A stretch of 64,000 nucleotides of DNA from Streptococcus ruminantium (GCF_003609975.1 NZ_AP018400.1:1438501-1502500); one strand, 5' to 3'; positions 8,604-18,303 are shown, counted from the first letter of the stretch. Program-made: numbers and translations. The notes: generated from the sequence alone by a model not told the origin.

Positions 8604-9293
8604 CTACTTCAATTTCTTCGAATCTGGAACTACACCAAGAAGCGGCATTTCCAATATTTCTTCGATATCTTGCGGACGTTTTACACGATCGTCTAACACT
8701 TCCATAACCAAAACGAGAGTCATTGCAAGCATACCACCTGCCAACAAACCGACAAGAACATTTCGTCTGGTGTTCGGAGTTGTTGGATAATCCGCTGGGA
8801 CAGCCTCTTCAAGTGTCGTTACATCCCTCACCTTTGTAACTTCAATAATCTTTTTTGCAGCGAATGTGCGAAGGCTATTTGCAATACGAGCCGCTTCATT
8901 TGGATTGGCATCGCGTACAGAGATAGAAACAATACGGGTATCCAAAGGAATTGATACAGAAACCTTTGATTTCAAACTTCCCTTTAAATTTAATTCTGAT
9001 TTTACTTGACTCAATACATCATGAGATAAGATAATTTCCTTATAGTCCTTTACTAGGTAAGACCCCGCTTGAAGAGCTTGGTTGGTTAAACCAGCTCCTG
9101 CTTCAACATTTTGACTGACTACGTAAATACGAGTTGTCGAATCGTACTGCGGAGTTACCAAAAAACTACTATGAATAAAGGCTAGTCCTGCAGCAAAAAG
9201 TGCTGTCAACAGGATAAAAAATTTCTTTCTCCAAATCGTCTTCAGTAGGAACAAAACATCGATTTCAATTGTGTTCATTTCTTGTTTATTCAT
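8604..9293 (-). CDS. wzd: capsule chain-length regulator (CpsC/Wzd)
   Basis: 229 aa when started at the ATG at 9293 (MNKQEMNT), which has AGGAG eight bases upstream; the frame is open to 9314 but that would put the start on the wzg stop. It has a Wzz domain with two membrane segments (about 25-45 and 170-195) and an extracellular loop between, as expected for the adaptor that activates Wze. The end of the loop carries the proline-rich motif [12 protein letters not shown] before the second membrane segment. Confidence 0.93.
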   Translation of the reverse strand: MNKQEMNTIEIDVLFLLKTIWRKKFFILLTALFAAGLAFIHSSFLVTPQYDSTTRIYVVSQNVEAGAGLTNQALQAGSYLVKDYKEIILSHDVLSQVKSELNLKGSLKSKVSVSIPLDTRIVSISVRDANPNEAARIANSLRTFAAKKIIEVTKVRDVTTLEEAVPADYPTTPNTRRNVLVGLLAGGMLAMTLVLVMEVLDDRVKRPQDIEEILEMPLLGVVPDSKKLK

Positions 9294-9313
9294 GGTTTCT
9301 CCTAAGTTATTCA

Positions 9314-10759
9314 TTATTTTCCATCTAATACAGACTGAATCGCTGATTTTACTCGTTCAAGGCTATCTTGGTTAATGTCCATCATATAAAGCTGCGAGCC
9401 CGGCATGGCATAAGATGGCAAGTCTGAACGACCAGTTCCTGCTAAAGCTTGTGATTCAACTGTAAATTGCGTTCCAGATTCCAACTGGGTATTGATAAGA
9501 CCTATAATAGTTTCAAGACTCAGATTCGTTTGGATCGAACCTTCCAACCCTGACAAAATCGCTTGATAATTGCGTAGATTCTCAGGAGAGCCTAATTTTT
9601 TAATAAGGGCAGTGACAACCTTTTCTTGGTTTTGCCCTCGGTCATTATCACCATTAGCAAGTGAATAACGCTCGCGAACAAAACTAAGCGCTTGCTCAGC
9701 AGTCAGATGATTCTCCCCCACGGGGAAATGATAGTTCCCATGTAAGCTAGTAAATTCTTGCTCATTATAAACATCAATTCCACCAACTAAATCAATCAGC
9801 TGAAGGAAGGAGGTGAAGTTGAGACGGATGTAGTTACTAATAGTTATACCATAGAGATTTTCTAAAGTATGAACAGAAGCTTGAACACCATAGAGTCCAG
9901 CATGAGTCAACTTGTCATACTGTCCTTGACCGCCATCTGCGATGGCTACATAGGAATCTCGTGGCGTTGTCGTTAACAAAATCTTTTTCGTTTTACGATT
10001 AACCGTCATGATAATGTTCACATCCGAACGAGCAACAGATGAAATAGATCCATAAGTATCAATACCGCTGATATAAATATTAAAACTATCTCCATTGATT
10101 TGCTCAGCAATTGGCTCCGCTGCTTTAACCATTTTAAAACTATAAATTTTCTTCACTTTTGAAGAAAATTCTGGATCTTCACTTTCTAGGATATTTGTGA
10201 AGACACCATTTAAAACCATAGCTTGCGCCTCACCATTCATCATTGCTCGATAAGCGGTGAGATAAGAGCTAGTTGGGCTTGTTGTTAGCTGAACTGATTC
10301 CATTTTAGAGATATCACTCAACAGAGAAGACACATTTTCTTGATCGTAGCTGGCAGGAGCAAGCAAACGATTAAGCTGATGGACATCTGTAACCTCACTA
10401 GTCGCTGGGACAAGAATACTCATCTCATATTCTGAAAATGTAGAGTTTGATTGGAGTCTACTTGAAAATGCTACAACCTCTCGCATCCCATAGATTCCAA
10501 CGAAAGTTACAAATAGAGACAGAATAAGAAGTAACACTGTAAACATGCGTGCTTTCCTGCACCACATCAACCATGCTGTCAACATCGCTACCCCTGCCAA
10601 GATCACTGTAACAATATAGTTCAGACATCGAAAATCTAAGATGTTATAGCGATACATAATCGCCAGAAATAGACACACAGTAATGGTGTATAGTCCCCAA
10701 AGAGCCAGATTTACTAGTTTGAGCTTGGATGATTTCCATTGCCCTCGTCTGTTTTTCAT
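9314..10759 (-). CDS. wzg: LytR-CpsA-Psr family protein, capsule attachment (Wzg/CpsA)
   Basis: 481 aa, normal for Wzg. Three N-terminal membrane segments (about 16-38, 45-65, 73-90) precede an extracellular accessory domain and then the LCP catalytic domain from about residue 245. The LCP domain holds [19 protein letters not shown] and arginines in [22 protein letters not shown] proteins ligate lipid-linked polymers to peptidoglycan. It is the first gene of the locus behind its own extended -10 promoter and a strong AAGGAAGG ribosome binding site. Confidence 0.94.
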   Translation of the reverse strand: MKNRRGQWKSSKLKLVNLALWGLYTITVCLFLAIMYRYNILDFRCLNYIVTVILAGVAMLTAWLMWCRKARMFTVLLLILSLFVTFVGIYGMREVVAFSSRLQSNSTFSEYEMSILVPATSEVTDVHQLNRLLAPASYDQENVSSLLSDISKMESVQLTTSPTSSYLTAYRAMMNGEAQAMVLNGVFTNILESEDPEFSSKVKKIYSFKMVKAAEPIAEQINGDSFNIYISGIDTYGSISSVARSDVNIIMTVNRKTKKILLTTTPRDSYVAIADGGQGQYDKLTHAGLYGVQASVHTLENLYGITISNYIRLNFTSFLQLIDLVGGIDVYNEQEFTSLHGNYHFPVGENHLTAEQALSFVRERYSLANGDNDRGQNQEKVVTALIKKLGSPENLRNYQAILSGLEGSIQTNLSLETIIGLINTQLESGTQFTVESQALAGTGRSDLPSYAMPGSQLYMMDINQDSLERVKSAIQSVLDGK

Positions 10760-10765
10760 AAAAAA

Positions 10766-10799
10766 CCTTCCTTTTACTTACAACCTATCTATTATATCA
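10766..10799 (-). promoter_or_regulatory. capsule operon promoter (extended -10) and wzg ribosome binding site
   Basis: On the minus strand TGATATAAT (10799-10791) is an extended -10 box. AAGGAAGG follows 6-13 bases before the wzg ATG. No good -35 lies at 17 bp, which fits the extended -10 type. It is the only clear promoter found for wzg to wzh. Confidence 0.6.
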
Positions 10800-10851
10800 T
10801 AGAAAAGGAGATTTATCTAGCCAAGTATAACTTTGGAAAACGTTATCTTGT

Positions 10852-11595
10852 TCAAAAATTCACATTATCTGCCAGACGGATAAAGGTGAATTGGGTCTCT
10901 GTCGACCTCTTTGAACAATAACGGAAACCATCTAGCTGGAAAGTTCGTAAATCTGATAACTCTTGAATATTATGTTTAGCCAACCATGACAACATTCTTC
11001 CTCGTCCTTTTTTAGAAATAGTCGAATGGATCTTCAACTCTCCTACTCTTTCCTCCATGAAAATGACTTTAATCAATCTCTCTCGAGTTCGTGGGGAGAA
11101 TACTTGTTCAAATTCTGATGAGGCTAAAGAAAGGATGACATCATCATCAGCTACTTCTTGATCATAGTATGAGCGCCAATATTGCTTCAAAGACTGCTGA
11201 CCGATTTTTAGACTGCCTTGAAAATCCAGACGATGAGGAGAAATCAGTTCAAATGGGTTAATCAAACCATACAAAGCAGTTGCTAAGCGGACATGCGTTT
11301 TAAGGTAGGATATTTCCTCTTCCGTCACATCTCTCCGATCCATGTAGCGATACATGAGACCATCATATAGTTGCCAGGCAGGGTAGGATTTGGCCTGCCT
11401 TGATTGAATTCTCTGCCAACGATCAAATTCTAGCTGAGCTCTTGATTCGGGCAATTTGTAGAAGGCTGATAGTTCTTCCAAACTAAGCTTACCAATCACT
11501 TCTAAGATAGGCTCACTTTTTTCAGATAAATCCTGAAAAGGAAAATTCTCCAGATTTGTATTCAACTCTTTAGCATTTGGAATAATCAGTTTCAT
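10852..11595 (-). CDS. yaaA: peroxide stress protein YaaA
   Basis: 247 aa, DUF328/UPF0246 family. MKLIIPNAKEL at the start, YDGLMYRYMDRRDV near residue 80 and the block LYGLINPFELISPHRLDF near 110 are family signatures. In E. coli YaaA limits damage from hydrogen peroxide by lowering free iron. Oral streptococci make peroxide, so the role is plausible. It is transcribed toward the capsule locus and its stop is 92 bp before wzg, so some read-through is possible. Confidence 0.9.
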   Translation of the reverse strand: MKLIIPNAKELNTNLENFPFQDLSEKSEPILEVIGKLSLEELSAFYKLPESRAQLEFDRWQRIQSRQAKSYPAWQLYDGLMYRYMDRRDVTEEEISYLKTHVRLATALYGLINPFELISPHRLDFQGSLKIGQQSLKQYWRSYYDQEVADDDVILSLASSEFEQVFSPRTRERLIKVIFMEERVGELKIHSTISKKGRGRMLSWLAKHNIQELSDLRTFQLDGFRYCSKRSTETQFTFIRLADNVNF

Positions 11596-11650
11596 TTTCT
11601 AATTATATCATAAAAAATCTGATTCCTACCCCAAAATCACGCGTCCTATG

Positions 11651-11679
11651 TTGTTTTTTTATTACATTTTTTGTATACT
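11651..11679 (+). promoter_or_regulatory. promoter of the MocR-like gene
   Basis: TTGTTT (11651-11656) and TATACT (11674-11679) are separated by 17 bp. The gene starts 34 bp further on after a GGGGG-type ribosome binding site. Confidence 0.6.
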
Positions 11680-11713
11680 GCTAACAATACAATCTGTAGG
11701 GGGACAGTCTAAA

Positions 11714-12985
11714 ATGAACAAATACCAAGCTATCGTCCAAGATATTCTATCTGGAATTGAACAACATCGTTTTAGGCGTGGAGAAAAGCTTCCTTCTATT
11801 CGTAGCCTAAGTAAGCACTATCAATGTAGTAAAGATACCGTGCAGAAGGCCATGCTAGAGTTAAAGTATAAAAATAAGATTTATGCTGTTGAAAAAAGTG
11901 GCTACTATATCGTAGAAGATCGCCAGTTTCAAGATTATGCCGTGGAGCTAAATCCTGAAGCTTTTCAGGAATTACCCTACGAAGATTTTCGAGTTTGCCT
12001 ACACGAAAGCCTAATCGGTCGAGAAAATTACCTGTTTAATTACTACCATCAACAAGAAGGCTTGGCTGAGTTGATTTCCTCTGTTCAAAGTCTTTTAATG
12101 GATTATCATGTCTATACTCAAAAAGACCAGCTAGTCATAACAGCTGGTAGCCAACAGGCTCTATATATTCTAACACAGATGAATATTTGTTCCGATAAAA
12201 CAGATATTTTACTGGAAAACCCTACTTATTCTCGGATGGTAGAACTCATTCAACATCAGGGGATTCCCTGTCAGACTATTGAGCGAGATTTAGATGGAAT
12301 TGACTTGAAGCGATTGGAAGAAATCTTCCAAACTGGGAGAATTCAATTCTTCTATACCATTCCTCGTTTACATAATCCGCTTGGCTCTACTTACGATACG
12401 GCAACAAAAACAGCTATTTTAGAGCTAGCTGAAAAGTACGATGTCTATGTGATTGAAGATGACTATTTAGCAGATTTCGATTCCAATCGTAGTCTTCCTC
12501 TGCATTATTTGGATACCAACAATCGAGTTATCTATATCAAGTCCTTTACTCCTACTCTCTTTCCTGCCCTGCGAATCGGTGCTGTTAGTCTACCGAAGCA
12601 ACTGCATAATATCTTTATCAAGCATAAAAGATTGATTGACTATGACACAAACCTGATTATGCAAAAAGCACTTTCCCTCTATATTGATAACGGTATGTTT
12701 TCTCGTAATGCACGACATCTTCAACAAATACATCATTCCCAACTGGCTGATATGAAAGCTTGTTTAGAAAAATACTCCGTGAACATTCCTTATTGCCTCT
12801 CAAAGAAAAGCGTAACTTTCCAACTTGATAAGGGAAGTATCATACCTGCAATTCAACATCAGCTAGCAGGTATGAGTTATTTTTCTGGACGAGAATACGA
12901 TTTTTTACAAATGCACTATAACACAGACTTTTCATCTCGATTGATTCTATTGTTGAACAAGCTGGGAATGAAAAAAGATATTTAA
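11714..12985 (+). CDS. MocR-type regulator: GntR helix-turn-helix plus degenerate aminotransferase domain
   Basis: 423 aa from the ATG at 11714 (MNKYQAIVQDI). An upstream in-frame start would run through the promoter. Residues 1-70 are a GntR winged helix (GEKLPSIRSLSKHYQCSKDT). Residues 90-420 follow fold-type I aminotransferases: TAGSQQALYIL, ENPTYSRM, IPRLHNPLGSTY, VIEDDYLADF. The PLP-binding lysine is missing: the position in the usual S-x-x-K-T-L-F-P motif reads SFTPTLFPALRIG, with proline in place of lysine. The domain may sense a ligand without covalent PLP. It diverges from yaaA, and its target is not evident. Confidence 0.85.
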   Translation: MNKYQAIVQDILSGIEQHRFRRGEKLPSIRSLSKHYQCSKDTVQKAMLELKYKNKIYAVEKSGYYIVEDRQFQDYAVELNPEAFQELPYEDFRVCLHESLIGRENYLFNYYHQQEGLAELISSVQSLLMDYHVYTQKDQLVITAGSQQALYILTQMNICSDKTDILLENPTYSRMVELIQHQGIPCQTIERDLDGIDLKRLEEIFQTGRIQFFYTIPRLHNPLGSTYDTATKTAILELAEKYDVYVIEDDYLADFDSNRSLPLHYLDTNNRVIYIKSFTPTLFPALRIGAVSLPKQLHNIFIKHKRLIDYDTNLIMQKALSLYIDNGMFSRNARHLQQIHHSQLADMKACLEKYSVNIPYCLSKKSVTFQLDKGSIIPAIQHQLAGMSYFSGREYDFLQMHYNTDFSSRLILLLNKLGMKKDI

Positions 12986-13015
12986 AGGAAGATTTCCCTA
13001 TTTTGAATACAAAAA

Positions 13016-13037
13016 CGCCTCCAACAAGGCGCTTTTT
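13016..13037. terminator. bidirectional terminator between the MocR-like gene and degV
   Basis: CGCCT and AGGCG form a stem with a six-base loop, flanked by five A on one side and five T on the other. It can end both converging transcripts. Confidence 0.75.
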
Positions 13038-13054
13038 ATATACTTTTTCAAGAC

Positions 13055-13903
13055 TTATTCAACTTCATATCCCATCAAGAGTCCACCATCTTCTGCATAG
13101 AAACTACACAATCCTGAAGTTGCAACTTCATCAATAATGGCTGTTGGAAAAGTAGTTTTTACCAACTCTGAAAACTGTTGGAAGAATTTAGCATTATTAC
13201 GATGAGCCATTACAATGCGACCACCCCTATAACCAGCTTTTTTCATTTCCTCAAAGGCTGCTATGACAGATTTTTTATGCCCACGCGCTTTTTGAAGTAA
13301 TTCCAATGTCCCCTCACTGCTAGCTTCTCCAACCATACGGATATTGAGAAGCCCCACGACAGCACCGACAATCTTGCTGAGACGACCATTTTTTACGAGA
13401 TTGTCCACCTTAGCTAAGACAAAAAGAAGTTTGCTGCGTTCCCTATAGTGAGTGATAGCCTCTACTACTTGATGAAAATCCATTCCTGTCCCAATCAAGC
13501 GATTGATTTCATCAACCAGTAAATCCATCTCTCCACCAGCAGAAAGGCTATCAATCAAGTGAATATTAGCTTCTGGGTGTTCTTCAACATACATGTCACG
13601 TGCCACACGAGCCGCATTGAAACTACCTGACAAACCACCTGTAATCGTTACAACGATAATATTTTCCGCACCCTCGAAAGCTGCCTGATAAGCTTGTGGG
13701 CTTGGACAGGCCGAACCTGCTGCAGAGGATGAAGATTCCATAACTTCCATCATTCGGTCAATATCCAAATTTGCATCGTCCACGAAGGCTTGTTCCCCTA
13801 TTTGAATCGTCAATGGTACGCTGATGAATTCAGTGTCAGGAGCTAAGTGATTCAGTTGACGATAGTCGCAGCCCGAATCTACAACAATTTTCCATTTTGG
13901 CAT
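13055..13903 (-). CDS. DegV family fatty-acid-binding protein
   Basis: 282 aa, typical length. MPKWKIVVDSGCDY, the TSxPS-like loop (here GSACPSPQAY, about residue 62), TGGLSGSFNAAR near 88 and IDSLSAGGEMDLL near 117 mark the family. DegV/FakB proteins bind a fatty acid and present it to the FakA kinase for incorporation into phospholipid. No fakA lies nearby. Streptococci carry several paralogues, so which FakB this is cannot be told. Confidence 0.88.
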   Translation of the reverse strand: MPKWKIVVDSGCDYRQLNHLAPDTEFISVPLTIQIGEQAFVDDANLDIDRMMEVMESSSSAAGSACPSPQAYQAAFEGAENIIVVTITGGLSGSFNAARVARDMYVEEHPEANIHLIDSLSAGGEMDLLVDEINRLIGTGMDFHQVVEAITHYRERSKLLFVLAKVDNLVKNGRLSKIVGAVVGLLNIRMVGEASSEGTLELLQKARGHKKSVIAAFEEMKKAGYRGGRIVMAHRNNAKFFQQFSELVKTTFPTAIIDEVATSGLCSFYAEDGGLLMGYEVE

Positions 13904-13931
13904 AATTTTCTCATTTCTAGTCTTACTTTTT

Positions 13932-14110
13932 TATACTCTATGAAAATCAAGAACACAGATATCAACTCTCTAGTAGACCTCTGTTTCTACGGTAGATTTC
14001 AGTCTGCTACAAAGACTAGAAAATGGCAAAACCATCCTCAGCTTGGCGAACGCAACTTCTACCACCTCAAACTACTAGAGCGTGCCTATTTTTGATGTTC
14101 ATTGAGTATT
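13932..14110. repeat. BOX-like element with terminal inverted repeats
   Basis: The left end reads ATACTCTATGAAAATCAA and the right end is its inverse (TTGATGTTCATTGAGTATT). This resembles the boxC end of pneumococcal BOX elements. The interior is diverged and codes for nothing credible. The right end stops three bases before the -35 box of the TetR gene. Confidence 0.65.
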
Positions 14111-14112
14111 AT

Positions 14113-14141
14113 TTGACAAAAAGTCTCTATTTACTTACAAT
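14113..14141 (+). promoter_or_regulatory. strong promoter of the TetR gene
   Basis: TTGACA (14113-14118), a 17-bp spacer, TACAAT (14136-14141). The -35 box abuts the BOX-like element. Confidence 0.75.
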
Positions 14142-14159
14142 TATATCATTAAACTTCCC

Positions 14160-14185
14160 CATCTGAAAGCATTTTCTTTCAGATG
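14160..14185. promoter_or_regulatory. perfect 10-bp inverted repeat, candidate TetR operator
   Basis: CATCTGAAAG and CTTTCAGATG flank a six-base centre. The palindrome lies between the predicted transcription start (about 14148) and the TetR ATG, where an autoregulatory operator would be expected. No T-run follows, so it is unlikely to be a terminator. Confidence 0.6.
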
Positions 14186-14207
14186 TGACACTCGGAAAAG
14201 GAAAATT

Positions 14208-14612
14208 ATGGTAGCTCGTAAAATTTCACCACAATCTTTAAAAAATCTTTATCAATCAAATAAAGAAGCTAATCAGCTGACCAAGGAATCTATCGAAACC
14301 GCTCTGCTATTTCTCTTAGAGAAAAAAGACCTCAGACAAATTTCTGTGTCAGAGTTGGTTCGTAAGGCTGGAGTATCCCGCAATGCTTTCTACCGCAACT
14401 ACAAGTCAAAAGAAGAAATTTTGGAGGCTTACTACGAGCGAACTTCTGCTTCTCTGAAGAAAAAATGGCAAAACTTACAAGCCAAGGTACAAAAGGATGG
14501 GGTTCAGCAAAGTTTTGTAGACTTCTTACACCACAGCAAGGAAAAAGCTGATTCAAGTAAGGCATTGTCCAATGTCAGTCAGTGGATTAAAGAAAAAACA
14601 AAACGGGACTAA
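14208..14612 (+). CDS. short TetR/AcrR family regulator
   Basis: 134 aa, well below the usual 180-200. Residues 23-72 are a normal TetR helix-turn-helix (SIETALLFLLEKKDL, ISVSELVRKAGVSRNAFYRNYKSKEEIL). Only about 60 mostly helical, charged residues follow, ending WIKEKTKRD. The ligand-binding and dimerisation domain is therefore reduced or lost. It has its own strong promoter and a palindrome in the leader. No neighbour is an obvious target. It may be a naturally short member or a truncated gene. Confidence 0.75.
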   Translation: MVARKISPQSLKNLYQSNKEANQLTKESIETALLFLLEKKDLRQISVSELVRKAGVSRNAFYRNYKSKEEILEAYYERTSASLKKKWQNLQAKVQKDGVQQSFVDFLHHSKEKADSSKALSNVSQWIKEKTKRD

Positions 14613-14802
14613 CTGATGTCCCCCGAGCAGTTATAATGATAGGATTTAGTTCTGTACTGGAGAGGACTAGGTCCTTTTATTATTGCAATACAAAATACAC
14701 TCTGTAATGACGTATCAACTTTCCCTTTGTACAAAATATATGCTAGGATTGTGAGAGGCTTGAGAAAGATTCTCCTTCTGTCCTTTCTTTTTCATGAACA
14801 TA

Positions 14803-14834
14803 AAAAGCATCCCAAGTTCAGACTTTTGGGATGC
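14803..14834 (-). terminator. proC terminator
   Basis: GCATCCCAA and TTGGGATGC (14808-14816, 14826-14834) form a perfect 9-bp stem. On the minus strand it is followed by five T. It lies 26 bp after the proC stop. Confidence 0.85.
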
Positions 14835-14859
14835 GACTTCGACAATGTCAGATTTCAGT

Positions 14860-15651
14860 CTAGGATTCCTTCTTTCCTAGTTTTCTATTTTTCTTGAGGG
14901 CTGCTACTACTGCTTTGATAATAGCATAGCGAAAACCTGCCTTCTCCAGTGCCACCACGCCTGCAATCGTTGAACCACCAGGCGAAGTCACTTCTTGTCG
15001 AAGTTGAGCTGGGTGCTTGTCACTTTGCAAGACCATCTTAGCTGCACCCGATAAGGTCTGAGCAGCTAAGACCTTGGCTTCTTGAGCTGTCAGACCACTC
15101 TGTACACCTGCATCCATCAGCGCTTCAATCATCTGATAAACAAAAGCTGGGCCACAGCCTGCGATAGCAGTTGCTGCATCCATGAGACTTTCTGGCACTT
15201 GCTGGACTTGACCTGATTTTTCTAGGATTTGTTCTAATAGCAGAGCGAGTGCTTGATTACTCAGACTATAGGTAGTCATGCCCTGACCGATAGCAACCGG
15301 TGTATTGGGCATAATACGAACGAGCTGATCTGCTGGTATATATTCTGCCAGACTTTTTAGTGTTATTCCCGCCGCCATGGAAATCCAGATAGTAGATGGG
15401 GTCTGATCTATCTGCTCCTGCAAATCCATCAAGACTGTTCTAACCAGATGAGGCTTAACCCCAAGAAAAATCACCTCGGCCTGCTCTGCTATTTCTTTAT
15501 TAGACAAAAGTTGTCCGCCTAAATGAGCCTGAATGTCCTTGGCCTTGGTTGGATTATAGTTACTGAGCAGGAGATGGGTATCTGGTTGCTGGCTGACTGC
15601 TTGTGCAAGTGCCGCACCCATATTACCCAGTCCAATAAATCCTATTTTCAT
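14860..15651 (-). CDS. proC: pyrroline-5-carboxylate reductase
   Basis: 263 aa. It reduces pyrroline-5-carboxylate to proline with NAD(P)H, the last step of proline synthesis. MKIGFIGLGNMGAALAQA is the Rossmann nucleotide site. AGCGPAFVYQMIEALMDAGV and TSPGGSTIAGVVALEK are the C-terminal family signatures with the dimer helices. It is a single gene with its own terminator. proB and proA are not in the window. Confidence 0.95.
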   Translation of the reverse strand: MKIGFIGLGNMGAALAQAVSQQPDTHLLLSNYNPTKAKDIQAHLGGQLLSNKEIAEQAEVIFLGVKPHLVRTVLMDLQEQIDQTPSTIWISMAAGITLKSLAEYIPADQLVRIMPNTPVAIGQGMTTYSLSNQALALLLEQILEKSGQVQQVPESLMDAATAIAGCGPAFVYQMIEALMDAGVQSGLTAQEAKVLAAQTLSGAAKMVLQSDKHPAQLRQEVTSPGGSTIAGVVALEKAGFRYAIIKAVVAALKKNRKLGKKES

Positions 15652-15750
15652 TCTATCCTCCTGATACAGCTACCGCTTATTTTTGGAAATTATATCATAC
15701 CTAGGTAGAAAATACTAGGCTCCAATCTTGTCATTTTACCCCTTTTAGGA

Positions 15751-18297
15751 CTACTTTGATGCAGCCTTTGACACTCTACCTGAACTGTACTTTGCTTTCT
15801 CATTTTTCGATTCTGGCTTTGACAAGCGCTTATCCCCTAGATCAAAAAATTGCTGAATGGTCGAACAAATGGCACTTTCATCAATCTGTGAAAGCAAGTA
15901 CTCTTCCTCAAAGAAGGAAACAATCTGCTGTCCATAGCGTTTTGTTTGGACACGGTGATCCAAGACAACAACTACAGACTCTTGATGGGAATGACGATTG
16001 GTACGACCGATTGCTTGTTTTAACTTGATCATCATCATGGGCAGGCTGTAATCATAGAAGGGATTCTTCCCTTCTTCTCGCAAATGCTGATTGATTTTAT
16101 GAACAAAACGATCCTTTGGATTATCAAAGGGGAGTCGTGCGATGACTTGGATTAGTTGTTCTTGACTGGCAAAGTCAACTCCTTCCCAGAAAAGACCTGT
16201 CCCAAGCAAAATAGGGCAATCTCCACGTTCAAATCGGCGTTTTATTGACATTTCCTGACCGTGCTTGTGTTGAGCTAAATGGGGGACATTGCTCTGATCT
16301 AGAATAGTTGACACTTGTAAGAGCAAGGAAATTGAAGTGAACAAGACTAAAATAGGGTAATCCAGCTCTGCTATTTCTATCAAACGCCGAGCTACATAGC
16401 GAGCATGCTCTTCCTTTTCCCAAGAGAAAACATCAGGAAGGTTGGTTGGAAATATAATTTGCTGGTTGGTGACAGCTTGTGTCGGTAACAAGTCCATGGT
16501 GAACTGGTCAAATCCCAATAAATCAGGTAGATTTACCTTCTTACTAATGGTTAAAGTTGCACTGATATAAAAAGTCTTGGTGACCGGCATATACTTGGCT
16601 ACGTCCAATAAACTGTCTTTTGAACCACGTAGATAGGCAATCCGCTTGTCTTCAATTGTCTTTTCTTCCAACCAAAAAGTGTCATAGCCATTCAGAAAAT
16701 GGTCTAATTTATTTAAATCGACATCCTTGAGTTCTGAGAGATTTTGTTGTACTTGAACCAGCTCTTCCTTCTCCACACGTCTATGACCATACTGGCGGAA
16801 ACGAGTCAGAAGATGATTGAACTCAAATTGACAGGATTCATATAAGCGCTGATCCAGTAGCTGATTTGTCTTATCCTTCTTACTTTGTAGTAATTGCAAT
16901 ACATCTAACAAGTCATAGGAGTCTGTAGCCAAATTTTCTGCTACCAAAAGAAACTTCTGCGCTTCATCTACTACCACTAAACGATTGGCTATTAGAAAGT
17001 CTTGATCCTTGAGATGGCTGATGAAATAGGCATGATTGGTGATTAGTAGTCTACTGGAAGCAGCTTGACCTTGTAATCTTTGCCAAAAGTCCCATCCCCA
17101 AAAAAGACTATCAACCTCGACATTTCCATCATGGGCAATCTCATCAAAATAACTCTGATAGCGCTGTTTTTGCTTGAGTTCATCTAAATCACCTGTTTTA
17201 GTTTCACATAGCCAGATAAGAATATGCATTTTAAACTGGTTGACCAAACGATTTTCATCCCATCTCTGCAAGGTTTTCCAGTAGCTATCCAGCTTGATAA
17301 AGTGCTTTGGAGCTTTGAGGGAAGAAATAGAGAGGTTAAATACTTCCTGTAATTTTCGTCCCTCTTTCTCCATAATCTGTTCTTGCAAAATCTTTGTCGG
17401 AACAGTTACTAATAGCCGATGATCTGACTTAGCAAGCAGGGGGAGAAGGTAACCATACGTTTTTCCCAGTCCAGCTTGCGCTTGGATAAAGTGTACGTGC
17501 CCCTCATCAGCCAGCCTTTTCTCTACCAAGTGAGCAAAAGCGGTTTGATTCTTGCGTTCGTGTAGACCCAAAAGATTCAGATTGGTCAAGAAATCCTCAG
17601 AAAAGTGAGAAGCAGTCTTATCCTTGCCTTGTTTTTTTAGGAATAGACCATGAACTACTTCTACATCCTCTCGCACAACTTCTGACAACTGTGGTACCAT
17701 CTCATCAATAACTAAACGTGTTTCATAGAGAAGATGATCTGCTAGCTGCAAGACTGACTCAATGACCATTTTCGGGAGAGTTTTTATTTTCTCTTGAATT
17801 TTTATCAGCAATCGGGCAGTAGCCATGGCATCTGAGATAGCTGTATGAGCTTGTTCTAAACCTAGATCCAAATACTCAGCTAAACTTCCTAGACTATATT
17901 TTTCAAATGTTGGGAAAAATAATTGTGCCAGTTCTACTGTATCCACCCTTGGTGTTCGTAAGTCATAGCCTTCAAAAAAAAGTGCCTCTGCCAAAAGATT
18001 AGCATCAAACCTGACATTGTGAGCGACAAAAATAGCATCTCCAATCATGTCATGGATGATTCCAGCTACTTGCCCAAAATCGGGTGCCTGACACAGTTGC
18101 TGATCTGTGATACCTGTCAGCTCCTTGATATGTTCATCCAAGGGATGGTAAGGATTGACATCAGTCTCATAAGTATCGGTAATTTTCCCGTTTTCAACCA
18201 TGACAATCCCTATCTGAATAATTTTTGCATCCGTCCCTGTACCTGTTGCTTCTAAGTCCACAACAGCATACCGATTGCATGTTTTAGTCTCTTTCAT
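15751..18297 (-). CDS. dinG: DinG family exonuclease/helicase
   Basis: 848 aa, the long Firmicute form: an N-terminal DnaQ-like 3'-5' exonuclease domain (residues 1-175; VVDLEATGTGTDA has the DxE motif, and later HTAISDA has the HD site) fused to an XPD/DinG-type helicase. Walker A is AQAGLGKTYGYLLP (about 274), Walker B VVDEAQ, and GTGLFWEGVDF and AIGRTNRH are the late motifs. It lacks the cysteine set of iron-sulfur DinG proteins as far as I can see. The S. aureus relative is mainly a nuclease. The C-terminus is lysine- and serine-rich. The start codon lies 7 bp from a -10 box with no ribosome binding site, suggesting a leaderless mRNA. Confidence 0.92.
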   Translation of the reverse strand: MKETKTCNRYAVVDLEATGTGTDAKIIQIGIVMVENGKITDTYETDVNPYHPLDEHIKELTGITDQQLCQAPDFGQVAGIIHDMIGDAIFVAHNVRFDANLLAEALFFEGYDLRTPRVDTVELAQLFFPTFEKYSLGSLAEYLDLGLEQAHTAISDAMATARLLIKIQEKIKTLPKMVIESVLQLADHLLYETRLVIDEMVPQLSEVVREDVEVVHGLFLKKQGKDKTASHFSEDFLTNLNLLGLHERKNQTAFAHLVEKRLADEGHVHFIQAQAGLGKTYGYLLPLLAKSDHRLLVTVPTKILQEQIMEKEGRKLQEVFNLSISSLKAPKHFIKLDSYWKTLQRWDENRLVNQFKMHILIWLCETKTGDLDELKQKQRYQSYFDEIAHDGNVEVDSLFWGWDFWQRLQGQAASSRLLITNHAYFISHLKDQDFLIANRLVVVDEAQKFLLVAENLATDSYDLLDVLQLLQSKKDKTNQLLDQRLYESCQFEFNHLLTRFRQYGHRRVEKEELVQVQQNLSELKDVDLNKLDHFLNGYDTFWLEEKTIEDKRIAYLRGSKDSLLDVAKYMPVTKTFYISATLTISKKVNLPDLLGFDQFTMDLLPTQAVTNQQIIFPTNLPDVFSWEKEEHARYVARRLIEIAELDYPILVLFTSISLLLQVSTILDQSNVPHLAQHKHGQEMSIKRRFERGDCPILLGTGLFWEGVDFASQEQLIQVIARLPFDNPKDRFVHKINQHLREEGKNPFYDYSLPMMMIKLKQAIGRTNRHSHQESVVVVLDHRVQTKRYGQQIVSFFEEEYLLSQIDESAICSTIQQFFDLGDKRLSKPESKNEKAKYSSGRVSKAASK

Positions 18298-18303
18298 AGA
18301 TTT

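Noticed and set aside
13847-14095. 82-codon plus-strand frame across the degV start
   Set aside because: It runs antisense to degV and into the BOX-like element; no ribosome binding site.
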